In this document: positions 8,998-21,394 of the stretch, in pieces
Position numbering within the stretch: the stretch's first letter is position 1
Layout of the letters: each line of letters begins with the position of its first letter
Source of the DNA: Lepiota brunneoincarnata
Taxonomy: Eukaryota; Basidiomycota; Agaricomycetes; Agaricales; Agaricaceae
Direction: 5' to 3'
Assembly (NCBI GenBank): GCA_023014365.1
Contig: JAEBUN010000058.1
Span: 1-64,000, forward strand
Length of the DNA stretch: 64,000 bases
Program-made: the position numbers and the translations under genes
The notes under the pieces: generated by a model
What the model was told of the DNA's origin: nothing
Databases searched by the model: none
What the model saw: only the letters and a program-made list of their open reading frames with translations

Positions 8998-11486
8998 GTT
9001 AAATTATCTTGGTGGTTTTGTCAGTATTGGACCTGCCCATTTCGTGGTATAGTCACTAACGCTTTACCGGACAGTATAAACAGTGGGAGAATGGGACGGA
9101 AGAAGTTTGGCCACTTCATATCCCTGGCATGATGTTTATGTAGTGGCTCTCAAGCACGAATGTCATGAGTACCTCCACCTGGAATAAGCCTGATCTTGAT
9201 AGATCCCATGAATCGAACACTTCGTTACCCCACCATTATGCGGATTCCCTTGATTTATTGATTCCTGACCCACCGGGTCATGATTGGCAAGAAAGACGCA
9301 CGCTGCCAAAATAATTCTGTGAGAACTGACAACCATCATGTTCCTGATACCTAATTTTGATACCATCTTCCCCATGTGCTCTGTCGCCCAGCATGAGCCA
9401 CAGTTGAATGGATCTGTGCATGTCTGCCACTGGATGCGGGAAAACGGGAACGCCGGAGCACGTGTGGTGATCGCAGGAACGGGCCAACATTTGTGAGCGG
9501 GCAGCTCAGATGAGACGTGAAGCATGTAGCCCAGCAGCTCGCTACTCGGATAGGGCTTATCGAGCTCTACTGGCGGGTTGTTTTTCGCCCAGGCAACGGA
9601 GGGAACCTCTGGCTCAGTTGACGTATTCGATTTGCTGATGCCGGCGCCTCGTCAATCTCATCACTCCTAGTTCACACCACCAAGCATCATTACCCTAAAA
9701 AGCGTTGCAGTGCGAAACCAGCAATTATCTACGGGAAGCTTCATCTAATCATGAATAGTAGGTCACCAGTGTGTCAAACATCTTGTATTCATTGGACACT
9801 CTTTAATCAAAGCTAGAATCCGTTTTCGAGCCGGACCCCCCTATTCACGATCACCCTCAAAGCCAAGTCACAATCACAGCGCTGGCGTGAGCCCTGATCT
9901 TCATTTCTAGACCTTTATCACTTTAAGGCCAGAGATGACAGGCGAACATAAACTGAACAATGAATCTCGCTTCATCTATAAATTACCTTCTATGATATGT
10001 CGCGAAGAGTATCATTGAAATTGAAAAGTGTCGATTCATAGCGTCAATTACTCCAGATTCGGTGACCGCTTGTATTCCGGAGTCAGCCCAGGTATGTAGT
10101 TCTTGGCTGGGATAAAATCCAGGTCAAACGTCAAAACGCATTCAACCCTTCGCACTGTAGTCCCAGTTCTTCCTGATGTCATATATTTTCATTTTCTTCG
10201 CCTTCTTATATCTGCCATCCGGTCTTCAACATTCGCCATCGGCGAGCATCACCAGCAAGAGGCATCCGCAGTCAGTGCGCCTGAATGTGTGCCTAACCCG
10301 GCACCAATCTCAGCTCGTCCCTTTTTTCTGTTTCGTATAACCCCTCTGTCTTCAGCCGCCGGGGGGTTAGGTGTGGGTCGCCTGGTTCGTGTTGTGCGGT
10401 CCGGGGGGTACAGAGATACTGCACTCAGCCACGTCATGTTGAGACGGGCATGACGGAATTAGAGAGGGCGCAGGGTATTATTGCGGGTAGTAGTGGAGCC
10501 TGAATATTGATTGACTGATCCCCTAACCCTCCCGAGAAATGCTTTCTAGAATTATTTCTAGACCTGGACTGCTTTTGCCGTTTTCCGCGCGCCAAGATTT
10601 TCTGCGTAATGTCGTCAGCGTCTCTCTGCGATCGGAGGTGAACTCCACCAAATCTAACTCTTGCCTTAATGTGGATGTCTTTCTGTGGGCGGTTTTCGGG
10701 GACATGTGTTGGACTCGAGGTCAAATTTTTCTCCGGTGGCGGGGGAACCGTAAGTTGAACATAGGACAGTATGGGCTCTTGATCATGGAACGTTCAGCGA
10801 AACTGATGGGATGGCGCTTGAAATACTTATTGGGCACCGGTTGAAATCTGGGCCCGAGAGGCGCCTAAAACACTGGGGGATGACATTTGAACCTCAATAT
10901 CGTAATGAGCGACCAACATCAGCCGTTCTTCCCGTGCCACTGCTCAGAACGTTCTCCGGGTCCATCGCCGCATTCTGGATGCCAAGAAGGAAAATGGGGC
11001 GGTGGACTACTTAGTTCGCCCGGATCGGGGATCGTTATCCTTCAGGTGCGGTATCTTGGGCCTCTGCTCCACCCACGGGTAACCGAGCGTTTGGACTTAT
11101 CAACCGAAATCAGTCCGCTACGTTGTCATCACACACGGTCGATGACTACCTGGGCTGGAAAGATCCAACATGTTTCCAGGATCGAAGGTGGATGTTGGCA
11201 GTAAGCAGAAAACGGGGTACATCATTAAGTTATGGATATCCTGAACGCTGTCAAAGCACATCGTAATCCAATACATGAAATGCCTGCGTTGCAGAGGGAT
11301 GCGTGTAATAGAGCTAGAACAGAGCTGGGACGAGGGAGGATTAGTGGTGTAGACGGCTATATGGACTGTTCATTCCCATGCTTGCTACACCTGCACCCGT
11401 CTGCTGGAATTTAACAATCAACTAAATCTACCAGAGGGTCCTCCACGTTTCTGCTCAACCGGTGTGGATAATGCCGCGGGTTGTGA
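8998..11486. other. Gene-poor interval, no supported gene
   Basis: Short open frames exist on both strands (9163-9525 minus, 10103-10453 plus, 10539-11204 plus), but none shows a domain, a signal peptide or a consistent exon structure. A telomere-like CCCTAACCCT lies at 10520-10534. Part of 10540-11200 is GC-rich and may be a gene relic. Confidence 0.45.
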
Positions 11487-12527
11487 CTAGACCTGAGGCG
11501 CGATTTCAGGTAGAGGTTTGGGCACACCTGTGGATGGATCTTCTGTTTGTATTTCGGCATTGCCATCTGCTGACTCTTCCACTGGTACCCGGTCGTGCAC
11601 TTGTTGCTCCTGGATGGGGGCTCCTTGAGGCGGAGGAGCTTGACCATAGTAACCGGGACCGGGATACTGCTGATAACCAGGATAAACGTATCCCTGCGTG
11701 GGCAATGGATGAGGTGGCGGGCAGTACCCCGGCACAGGATATCCTGAGTGATAGTAGGGTTGTGATGGGAGGGGCAGACCATGCGGAGGATGCCCGTTCC
11801 CATACTCTACCCCACCCCCCATGCTCATGTTCGGGACGATTGGATTCGTGCCAAGGCCAAAGTGGGGATACCCCGTCGCCATACCGGCGGCGCGGGGGGC
11901 GTCTAACATTGGTGTTCCGCCTGCGCCTGCGTTCCATAGTCGCTGTTGCCCACTTAGTCCCCCCAGTCCACCGCCGTGCGCCTCTCCACTGCTTTTAGCT
12001 CGTGCAGCCTCCTCCGCGGCCTTCCTTGCCTTCCTTTCCGCTTTCCGTTTATGCATAGCATCAATCTTCGGCGCGATCTGGGACAGTTCGGCTTCTAAGT
12101 CCTCGAGATCTTCTTTGGTCATTTCCTGTATAGTCCCGGTCATGGAAGCTAGAGGTCCCAAGTCGTCAGGTCGAGGCGGCCGTTGTGAGTAGTTCAGGAA
12201 AACATACAGGTCCCTGTCTTGACGGATACGTATGTGCCTTGACCAGAGATTTCAACAGCATTTTGTAGGGTTGTGAGAGCTACGGATAATCACAGAGGGA
12301 GGTTCATGTCGGTGATAAGGGCTAGGGATTGGAACTGGGAACGCACCGGATAGACTGTTCCCTAGGAATGGGATCGGATTGGAACCAACAATCATACTTG
12401 TACCTGTGGTTGCGAATGGCATTGGTGTTGCTACTGGATCGTTCCGCTGTCTTTGGGCGACGCCTTTTCCCTCCGAGGGATCGTCGCCTGTGATGACGAA
12501 TGTATGAGCACCTTTGAAAAACGGCAT
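11487..12527 (-). CDS. Protein with PFFKGAH motif, coiled coil and Tyr/Pro/Gly-rich tail
   Basis: Starts at ATG 12527 with MPFFKGAHTFVITG, which closely resembles the start of the gene at 34923 (MPFFQGAHDFEINGG). A donor-like GTGCGT and a CCGTAG acceptor would join this to a coding stretch reading LTTLQNAVEISGQG. The frame then changes near 12225-12235 to DLYVFLNYSQRPPRPDD, followed by an acidic/basic coiled coil (EDLEDLEAELSQIAPKIDAM, then Lys/Arg/Ala repeats) and a long Tyr-Pro-Gly-rich tail (GYPVPGYCPPPHPLPTQGY) ending at 11487. The last 225 residues form one open frame. The frame change has no obvious intron, so a 1-nt lesion or an unusual splice is possible. The function is unknown. The low-complexity tail suggests a scaffold or condensate-type protein, as inference only. 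Confidence 0.5.
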
Positions 12528-12840
12528 TGTTCGGGGATGGCAAGGGTCTGAGGTGAGCGGAAGGGTAGGCGTCTCAATTCGAGCTGGGGCTTATTATATG
12601 TCAAAAGGGCATTCTCACATGCATTGCAGTTAGCTGATCCTCGTGTCCTTGATAGCTGGGCGCTTGTCAATGACAGGCTGTTGAACCAGAAATAGAACAA
12701 AGACCCAGGTCAATTGTATTCCTGCGGGACTTCGTACTAAGAATTGGGCAGTGTTCACAAGGCTCATATATGAACGGGTAGTAGAGCTGTGCAAGCACGT
12801 TGAACCTGATGACAGCGGGCGTAGAGGTGTGACAGCTGTG

Positions 12841-14118
12841 TCAATCTGTAATCTTTCGGTGTTCGCTCGCAGCATAATGCTGACATTTCTCAAGATCTAT
12901 AGGCGTCCGAGAATGAGGACGGAGCACAATGAGAGAATGTGCTCAGTCCACGTACCGTGGGCCCACATTGCAGCACCGACGCGGTTGGAGACTGTGAAGA
13001 TTAATCCAATGATGGGAAGGCCCTCTAAGAGTGCAGCGGTAAATCCAAATGCTAAGTGCCATATTATGTTAATGCCGCTCAGCATAAGTATGATGAAAAG
13101 AGCGAACCCCTATAATGCCATTTCCTTTCTTCCATGAAGACGGCGATTTGATGGGGCGTCATCTTCTTAGCTTCAAAGTACTGCACAACGTGAGCGTCAA
13201 CGAGCTAGAGGAAGCACAAGCAAGCATACACGTCTATGTAACTGACGGGAGGTTCCAAGGGCTTTAAGCCAGGCAGAGATCAATAACCCGATGATAGGAA
13301 AGAAGTTAAACGGCAATAGGAGAACTACGAAGCTCGTCAATACGGTACCAGTGGAGCACAGGCTGCATCCGCCTGATACTCACCCCGTTTGACAACGTAC
13401 CGTCCAAGCCAGCTCTCCAGAACGCGATTTAATGATGTCCTCTTCATATTGATACGTGGAGGATTATCCCATTCCTCAACGTACGGCTGCCAGAAATTGG
13501 GTCCCTTGCCACGCGACTCGACAGTCTGCGCCCACGCACGATCCTTCGCGATGGCTATGTTGCGCGCGAGGAAGAAGCGCATGATGTGTGTAACCTGAGA
13601 ACCAACAAGGAGGATAGCGGCGTCTGGGGGCTGTGTCAGTTCCTGTGGGTGACAGTGGTAGAGGCGAGGCGGTACATGTATGGACACTGAAGGGCACTTT
13701 GTAGCCGAATATAGCATCGTGTGAGAGGCCTGTGACCTTCGGCGAGCTGCTAACCTTGAATAGATGAGTTAAACAGTAGGTGAGACCATACCTTCGGAGG
13801 AATATTTCGATGAATCTTTTCTGAAGGCCAAAGGTCAAGAAAGCCTAGCGGCAGTATGCATCAGACAAGTACCGAGAGACAACACATGGAGAGACTGACC
13901 CAGATGCCTCCAACGATAGCGCCGCGTCTTGCGGCATGCTTGCACTTGTCCCAGGCAGGCTTGAGCAGTAGCTTGTCTGTGAGGAGACGATAGACGCCAA
14001 CAATGACATATGATGGTGGAAATTCTAGTCTCTGAGTCGCTCTAGCGAGCTGAGGTGGAACTTGGCTGCTGCCCTGTTTCTCAAAGAGTGCGCTCTGCCC
14101 ATCAAAGTCGGCGGACAT
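12841..14118 (-). CDS. Multi-pass membrane protein (possibly EI24/RRT8-like)
   Basis: Starts at ATG 14118 (MSADFDGQSAL). Introns that restore a single frame include 13845-13899 and one with donor at 13791. The last intron is 12897-12955, followed by a terminal exon 12841-12896 ending CQHYAASEHRKITD. Conserved-looking stretches are LEFPPSYVIVGVYRLLTDK, VGSQVTHIMRFFLARNIAIA, RGKGPNFWQPYVEEW, and the C-terminal FTAALLEGLPIIGLIFTVSN followed by RVGAAMWAH. Several hydrophobic segments, one with a short Gly/Pro turn, indicate an integral membrane protein. It recalls fungal EI24-domain proteins related to spore-wall/lipid-droplet RRT8, but I cannot be sure of that link. The gene appears intact. Nothing shows its regulation. 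Confidence 0.7.
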
Positions 14119-14235
14119 CGACAAAGTAATTGTTTTCTGATACATACTAAACACGTGCTTCCGTCGTCTAACGACCATTCCCACGCCTCCCTTCCCCTAG
14201 TAATTCTGTACGACTGGACTTCAGACAATGCTAAT

Positions 14236-15140
14236 ATGATCGACTCCAAGCAAATGCCAACTGTGAAGAAGCCGGAAGCGGCTGAAGCCATCACCATCTC
14301 TGACAGTAAAGGCCAATCGGTTCTATTTATGCGAGCCAGAAAGTTATCATTATCTTTATTGGTGAGCAGAATCTAGTTCTAATTCCCTCCGTCCGAATGA
14401 TCTCTCCCTTAGTCAAGCAATACAGGGCATTTTTTCTGTGGTGTAAGTTGTCCGCATTTTATGAAACTCCTCGACATCTACTAAAGTGGCTACGATATAG
14501 CTAGAGATGCCAGGATCGATTTCACCGATTCTATTTAGCATGTATTTAACGCTGAACATGCACCAAGACATACGTCGAGGAGCTAAGCAAGATTCCACAC
14601 AAAAATCTGGAAAGCGCAAATATCAAGTCGGTCGTTGTAACCTGTTGGCCGCGGAGACCAACAGCCCATTAAGAGCTACACGGGTACGCTCGTCGAAGAT
14701 CTTACATCGAGCTCTCCCTTTGTTCACACCACCACTTTGCAGAGACCACCTGATATAAGGGCAAGATTTATGCAGAACCAAACGCAAATCTATAATACGT
14801 TCTTAATGACGGGGGTCCTAGCAGGAACCCTTTCAAAACCAAAAAAAAAACGAAGTTATACCACCCAGAGCACTCCTAGCGTGATTCTGCGCAGTATCTG
14901 GGTTCGTCGAGCTCGCTTCGTTTATGACAAGAAGATCACTCACTGCGATGTCAGCGGGGCCACTGAAAAACTCGAATTTGATTGGCAAACAAGGAAACAT
15001 GTCTTAGCTTGGTTGAATTTATCCTCGGACATGGTGAAATCCGACTCCTCGTTGCATTACGGGCTCTTTTTTTATGTTTACTACTCCCAGGAAATACATG
15101 CTCGTTCGCATCAGGATGCAGCATACCGAACACCGTAAGT
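14236..15140 (+). pseudogene. Degenerate copy of the AhpC/TSA-like gene at 29934-30909
   Basis: Pieces of the intact gene appear in order but in shifting frames with stops. The start reads MIDSKQMPTVKK (intact: MPDPKQIPTDQE). GHFFCG is followed by an intron remnant. AYVEELSKIP is recognisable apart from one changed residue. KNLESANIKSVVV matches EKLDSANVKLVVI. KRSYTTQSTPSVILRSIW (near 14850-14903) matches KRSYATQGTASVVLSSIW. LIGKQGN and EFILGHG match LIGKQGN and EFILGPG. NTCSFAS ends the copy. Because intron sequences are retained, this is a DNA-level duplicate rather than a retrocopy. It includes a run of ten A at about 14841. It lies tail-to-tail with REV1. Confidence 0.85.
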
Positions 15141-15336
15141 ATCACTCCAGCTTCGGCTCCTCTAATTAAATCATGCGCTTGGACCATCGACCTTGTTACC
15201 GCGCTGTCCGCTCACCCAAGTTCTCTGCTTAGAATCGACTCTTGACCGGGGTCACTTCCCTATCGGAGATCGTCATTTTTGAGCCTAAAACGTCGAATGA
15301 TCCTCCATACCCCTATCTAAAACTGAGAATGATAGA

Positions 15337-18300
15337 TCATTTGAGCGACAATTTCCCGCCAAACCGCCTCTTTGTGGCCTCGTCCAGACGCTGCTTAACA
15401 TCTCTAAATGCCTTCCACCACGCCATAGCTGCTCGTTCATTCGGATCATGTGATTCTGCCTCGCCTTCCCCCTCTAACCATCCCCACATCCGCCTCAACA
15501 AAACCAGCCACCATTTCATAATGGCCATTGCTCTCTCTAATCCCGTATCCCCTTCCTTGCTCTCGATACACCGCACGAGGTATGTCGAGAAAAATTCAAC
15601 GTCCTTCTCCTTTGGCGCCCAATGTCGATACCCGAGCACCCACTGCTCAATCACGGACTGAATACTATCCGTCTCCGAAAAAACGAGCTTCTCTGATTTG
15701 GCTTTTCCCTGTTGGCGAAGAACCGGGGGTTGGATATAGACTGCTTTGGGTGCAGGACCGCGTCTGCGTCGACGAGAAGGTGAAATAAACGGTTTAGCCG
15801 GTTTCAAGATTTTCCGCTGTGTTGGTTCGTCTGGAATGCTCCCATTTTTCTTGATCAGCCTTGCCCTGACCAGTTGCTCCCTCTGGACTTTGACCGGGAG
15901 CATCGCAAACACCTCTGGATCGATGTCTAAGTTCCGCAGTTCCGCATCGCTCACTCTGACAGGCGGCGGTTTCGGTTTGTCCATCCCAAGTGCACGAAGC
16001 AAAGGCTTGTTAAGATAGATGCTGGTCCCATGACGCGGTGCAAGCTGTTGAGTAATACGTCTATAGCTGGTGCCTCTCCCAGCGGCGGGTCGTTGGGGGA
16101 ATATGCCCCGCTTGGTATCTTGGGGTGGGTTGAAGCGCTGCGGCTTTGGAGCAGCCGTCGAAGGAAAAGCCGTAGTAGGACCTCCAACAGCAGCGTCTGC
16201 CAGAGGCGAACCCAAGCGTCGTTTATACTCCATCTCCAGTTCGTCTTTCACTTCCTTGGGTAAAGCATCAAATACTGTTATATCGACTTGCGAGAAGGAT
16301 GGCAGGTCAATAACATCTGCTTTTGGTTGGGTGCCACAAGGACGATTGGAGGCAGCTGCAGCCTTCTCGGTTGATACCGGATCGGGATCTGGGCTCAAGG
16401 TCATCCGGTTGTACACGGGGCTGAAGTTTCGTTTGGGTCCACTCTCCACCTTCTTGAAAGGCAACACAGACTGGGTACCGTGTGGATGAGATGAGTCGTT
16501 CTGGGCGGGTTCAAGCTTCTGGATCTGGATACCAATTCCTCGCAAATCTCTCGGGTCAAAATTAAACGACTCCAACATCCTCCAAGCGTGTTCACCTATG
16601 ATCCTATCATCGTTTACAGCTCTTCCACCAATTCCGATGAGCTTTCCCTGTTTACTGAAAGTATCACATTTTCCATGACCAAGAAACTAGATGCCGTTTA
16701 TAATTCGAGTAGCGGGAATGGGCCATTTGCATTTCACATACCTTCGGTGGTTCGACGGGGGCGGTCGGATCTCGCTTCATAACCTTTAGAGTTATCACGC
16801 GACCCAACATTCGAGCCTCGTTCAGTCTGCGCTTCACTTCTTCTGCCATTTGACACACAAATTTCTCTGCCTGCTCGTGATTTTCGAATCGAATCCCATA
16901 CTGGGGACGAGCCATGCTAGTCAATTTCAGAAACCCCCGGAGTCAATGTGCACTTACATTAATTTCACAGCTGACGGATTTCCTCTCCTTACTACTCTCC
17001 AATCGTTTTTCATCAATTCCACGGATCCCATTATACAGAGTTTCCCCTGTTGACTTGCCGAGTACATCACAAAGGACTCGCTTGCTCTTATCGAGAAGCT
17101 CCCCTAACTTACTAGTTCCCAGTCTCTCTATCGCCTTCTGTTTCGTATTGTAGCCAAAACCATGTAAGTCAGAGATATCTAACGGAGAGAGGTGCTCCGA
17201 TATTCTGGCTGGAATAAGGTGGTAGGATTTTGCTGGTTTGGCATGCCGTGTCGCCAACCGTGCAAGGAGGATATTGTGCGCGATCCCTATGCTTACTGGA
17301 AACCCCATTATGATATGTTACATAAATCTCTGAGTAAAAGGCATACCTTCGCAATTTGTCGCCTTACGAACGTCATCCCGAATGGACTCGGCGACTTCCT
17401 TTGCGGGATCCCTATCGTGGCTGTCGCCCAACCCCATTTCGATGGCCTCAGCTCGGGCTCGCACGGCATTCGTAATCTCGATGAGTGCCTCGTCCACCGA
17501 CACTGCTTGCACATCGTCTGCGTACGACATAAGAACGGTGTAGAATTTCAAAGAAAATTCCTTGTATCTGCGCACTTGTGTGTTTCGGGGATAAGCCAAC
17601 TCGTGGAAGACCCACCTCTCAAACTCGTATGGTATGGTGACGACACTTGGACAAAGCTTTCGAGCTTGCTGTAAACTATCAGAAAAGGTTACTTTTGGTC
17701 CTGTATCCAGCTTGACTGATAACACACCTCATGCCGTTTCTGATCCCCGATTCTCGTGCCTCATAACTACTACTAGCGATTTCACTGGTGCTGGTCTCGC
17801 CTCCCTGGGAACCTTGTGAGTGACAAACGACCACGGGCTTTCCCTTCAGTTCGGGACGAGAAACCAAGCCTGCTGATACGAAGAAGCAATCGAAGTCGCA
17901 ATGCATAATGACACGGTCATTGGGGTCCACAGACTTTTCCTTCCCTTTCCCTTTCCACTTGCGAAGAGAGGGGGGTATATGTTCCCCCCGCATGCTGACG
18001 CCGCCATCGGACTTTGGGACCAAATCTGGGGTATTCGACATGTCAGCCTCCGCTCTTTCTTGAGCCTCCATTACCAGTGCTCGTAACTCTGATTTCCAGG
18101 TAGCAAGGTGATGAAGCCGTGAATTTTTGTAATACCCTTCAATGAAATCAGGGGCAATCGATGTGTGGGCCTTACGCCACTCTGGATTGGCCATGGCTCG
18201 CCGAGCATTGGGATTGGATGCAGCAGAAGCGTAGCCTGGTACCCGTGCAGCGTCAGCTTCTGTCAGAGGATCGGTTGTGTACAGAGGATCTTCGATCGCT

Positions 18301-19210
18301 CGAATATTAGCGGAGTCCGACGGTAGGTGACCTGCTGACGCCTTGCTACTGTTCGCGGGTGCGGGGATGGAGTCGTCGCGTGTCGGTGCTGTTTTGATGA
18401 GTGTCTGTCGCTTGATAGACTTTCCTTGGCTGGGATCCACCCGTTCCGACGGCTTGAAAATAAATTCTTTCCAAGGAAGGAGGACACCAGCATTGACACT
18501 TTCTATGAGCCAATCTGGTCTGACGACCTTCATAGATTTGAACTCTTTGACTTTCGCAGGTGTCAGAGAACAAGTGACGATATGAGTACTAGCTCAAATT
18601 AAGGAGATAGACATTGGGATTCCAAAGGGCAGACATACACAATACTCTTCCTGTCCAAGTACGGCTGAAAGATGCCACCATATTCGAGGATAAGCTTCCT
18701 TAGATCTTGGACGGATGGCTGCGTCCAGCCATTAATCTAAAGGCGACATGAAGAGTCAACGGGAGGGGTAAGCAAAGATAATTAGAGCTGATCGCCCACA
18801 TAAATCGCCAGTCCGTGAAATATTCCTTTAGTAAGTGTAGGGCTCGAAGATTTTTCGCCTTCCAGTGCCTTGTTTTGAATTTGCAACTTCGCTCTCTTCC
18901 TCCTCATATATTCACCGAATTGTCCGAAGTGAGATGGCCCATAGATATCATGGTCTTGTACCAGCGAGATAGCTTCTTGTTCAAAATTGGCATCAGAAAG
19001 ACGACGCTTGAGGCCTGGCTGCGTGGGCGGTGGGGGATCTTCATCTTCGTCATTATCTTCAACAGAGGCCGGTTTTTTTCGCGTTCCATGATGTACTGTA
19101 GGTGGTTCGTCGCCTGGGAGAACCATAGTCTGGAGCGCTTCAAGAAACTGGGAGTCCTCTTCTCCAAAATAATCGGAGGAACTTTGAGAGTTCTCAAGTC
19201 GTTCTACCAT
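15337..19210 (-). CDS. REV1: DNA repair protein REV1, deoxycytidyl transferase
   Basis: Y-family translesion polymerase that inserts dCMP opposite abasic and damaged bases and scaffolds polymerase zeta in the nucleus. From ATG 19210, an acidic N terminus is followed by a BRCT domain (INGWTQPSVQDLRKLILEYG ... VVRPDWLIESVNAG). The polymerase palm carries MHCDFDCFFVS and SVDEALIEI, which hold the expected acidic metal ligands. Then come a thumb and little finger (SIGIAHNILLARLATR, DLHGFGYNTKQKAIERLG). A ubiquitin-binding UBM-like helix follows (LDIDPEVFAMLPVKVQREQL). A C-terminal REV1 interaction domain ends at 15337 in FGGKLSLK. Several short introns split the gene, and the last exon encodes over 400 residues. 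It looks intact. Upstream lie a CACGTG and a telomere-like CCCTAACCCC. Confidence 0.95.
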
Positions 19211-19322
19211 TGTGCATGTTGTATGTTCAAGCGAAGATAAATTCAGTCATCAGAGGTCGTCGAGGGTCCCTGACAGAATCGAGTCATCATTGGCCGAGCC
19301 AACGTGTTGTCTCGCGGGAGAG

Positions 19323-19360
19323 CACGTGATGGTTGGTGACTGTGCTTTAACCCTAACCCC
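19323..19360. promoter_or_regulatory. CACGTG plus CCCTAACCC motifs upstream of REV1
   Basis: A CACGTG palindrome (19323-19328) and AACCCTAACCCC (19349-19360) lie 113-150 bp upstream of the REV1 start. The first is the site type bound by Cbf1/Pho4-like bHLH factors. The second resembles Tbf1/Myb-type telobox sites. The same two motifs dominate the subtelomeric repeats. A regulatory role is inferred from position only. Confidence 0.4.
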
Positions 19361-19771
19361 CTCGATATATCAAATTTAACAACTTGAAACTATTTGATCT
19401 GATGTTTGAAGCCATCCCGCTACTACCCTCAGCATCCCAAAGCTGCTTAGGAGTTCTTCTAATGAATTAACCCTTCGATGATGGGGGTCAAACTTTAAGG
19501 TAGTCGCAGGTAGTTGCAGCACGATTTCAGCTGGCCTTGGACGTGCCTGGGGTATTCCCGCCGAGATTTGAGTGAATAGCTAACGGAAGGAGATGAAAAA
19601 GTGGCTAATATCTTGACGTTTCCGACGATTGCGTAAATTGAAGGAAGAGGCTGTCGTGGCGGCAGTAATGCAACATTGAACTCTGGGATGTGGAATATCG
19701 TAACAATTCTGCTGCCATGAATGTGTAAAGCCATAGCGATCAATACAAAGTATATAGTCGGTTAATGCTGG
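19361..19771. other. Intergenic between REV1 and subtilisin, nothing recognised
   Basis: Between the REV1 promoter region and the subtilisin 3' end. Short open frames such as 19495-19743 (minus) have no recognisable content. Confidence 0.5.
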
Positions 19772-21394
19772 TCATATTTGAGCATTGTGAGCAAGGTCAT
19801 TGAGGGTATCGGCGGCTGAAATGCGTAAACAAACCCAGAGTCAGCACAAAGCACAAGGGGAAAAAGGTGTGCCTGCCTGTGAGGGACGTACATATGCCAG
19901 CGAGAACACCCTTGAGCGAGAGCGACTTGATCTTTGCACTCATAGTGGCGGGACTGATGTTACCCTGGAGGCCGATAATGTAGGCAACGAGGCCCACGAC
20001 GTGGGGAGCGGCCTGAAGAGGGATGAATCAATCGGTAGCGATTAAAGAGAGAGGGCCGGAAGCACCATGGAAGTACCGGAGATATTTTTCGTAGCGGTGG
20101 TGTTGCCGATCCAGGCAGAAGTCACGTTCTGGCCAGGAGCGAAGACGTCGATGAGAGGGCCAAAGTTAGAGAAGCTAGCGTAGGCATCGGTGATGGTGCT
20201 TGCACCAACTGTGACCGCCGAAGGAACACGAGGGGGCGAGGTCATACTAGCCTCAATTGCAGAGTTTCCCGCGGCAACGACGACGTGGATACCAGCATTG
20301 GTGACCTAATAATCAAAAAGAAACAATACTTAAACTGGGGACAAGAGAGGGAACACGCACTGCAGCGACAGCACTATCGAGGGATCTGGAGACGCTGCCT
20401 CCAAGGGACATTGAGATGACAGTGGGGCGTCCAGAGGCAGCGTGTTCATTGAGGACGAAGCTCAAGCCAGAGATACTGCGTTCATAATTTCGGTCAGGTA
20501 CAACCAAACTGAGTTAAGGAACAGGGTACTTGCACATCTGAGACGACACCAGAGCCAGTATCACTAAGGACCTTGACAGCGATGATGTTGGCAGCCTTTG
20601 CAACACCGAACTGGCTGCCTGCGGCGGTACCACTGTCAGATGATATCAGGTTCAATTCTAACAGGATGTACTGACGAAGAGTACGAACGCGCAATGTGTT
20701 CCGTGGCCATTGTTGTCAATATCTCTGATAAATGAGTTGGACGAGGTGAGGACACATGTGAAGGAAGGCGTACGCATAACCGCCAAAAGTGGCACCCCAC
20801 CGAGCACGAGTGCCGAATTGAGACTATTGAGAGGTTTGAACTTGAAGATCATGCGATAGTCATGATATAACGCACGTGGGAGGTGAAAACACCGGTGTCG
20901 ATGATGTAGATGTCAACCCCCGACCCAGCAGAGGCGTCATAAGTGTAGGAGTATGTCAAAGCGCTCGTGTCCTGATTCGTTAGCCTGGTTATCGAACTCA
21001 AGCGGGAGAGACCCCAAGGAGCATTGGTCCTGGGCAGCGCAGGTTGGGGTCAGCATCTACTCAGCATGGCGAGAAAAAATACCGACTGGGTAATCATGGT
21101 GTGTAGGAGGCTATCCTCTGAGATGACCTCGACATCTGGGTGGGCGCGGAGAGCCTCAAGAGAGGCTTTGTCGAAGTGACCAGCAAAACCGTTGATGGAG
21201 CCGTCTCACTCGTGGGTTATGTTCTTGGCCTGGCGCAGGAGAGTAGACTTTGCGACGCCAGCTCTAAGGGTAACGATGTAACGGCCGTTAGTCCCGTCCC
21301 CGTATTTCTGGACAGTGTGCAGATGCGCGGAGGGCGCTGCCAGAATGGGAGCGAAGAAAATAACGAGGACAGCGAAAGCAACGATGAAGCGCAT
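19772..21394 (-). CDS. Secreted subtilisin-like serine protease (S8, proteinase K type)
   Basis: Starts at ATG 21394 with a signal peptide (FIVAFAVLVIFFAPILAAPS), followed by an I9-type propeptide (GRYIVTLRAGVAKSTLL, then a segment beginning PWGLSRLSS). The catalytic triad is visible: Asp in VDIYIIDTGV, His in NNGHGTHCA, Ser in ISGTSM, plus the oxyanion Asn in VVVAAGNS. The SMSLGGSVSRSLDSAV segment is typical of proteinase K relatives. The frame is restored by many short introns, including one directly after GTSM. The C terminus reads ADTLNDLAHNAQI with stop at 19772. Family knowledge indicates an extracellular endopeptidase used in nutrition or host contact. All key residues are present, so it is likely active. 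A CCTAACCCC lies about 75 bp upstream of the start. Confidence 0.92.

Noticed and set aside
9163..9525. Minus-strand ORF with NCGSCWA, resembling the papain active-site motif
   Set aside because: No other cysteine-protease feature (His/Asn motifs, propeptide, signal peptide) is present, and the surrounding frame reads like non-coding sequence. A chance match is more likely.
11506..11937. 143-codon minus-strand Arg/Ser-rich ORF
   Set aside because: Shadow of the Tyr/Pro/Gly-rich gene in another frame.
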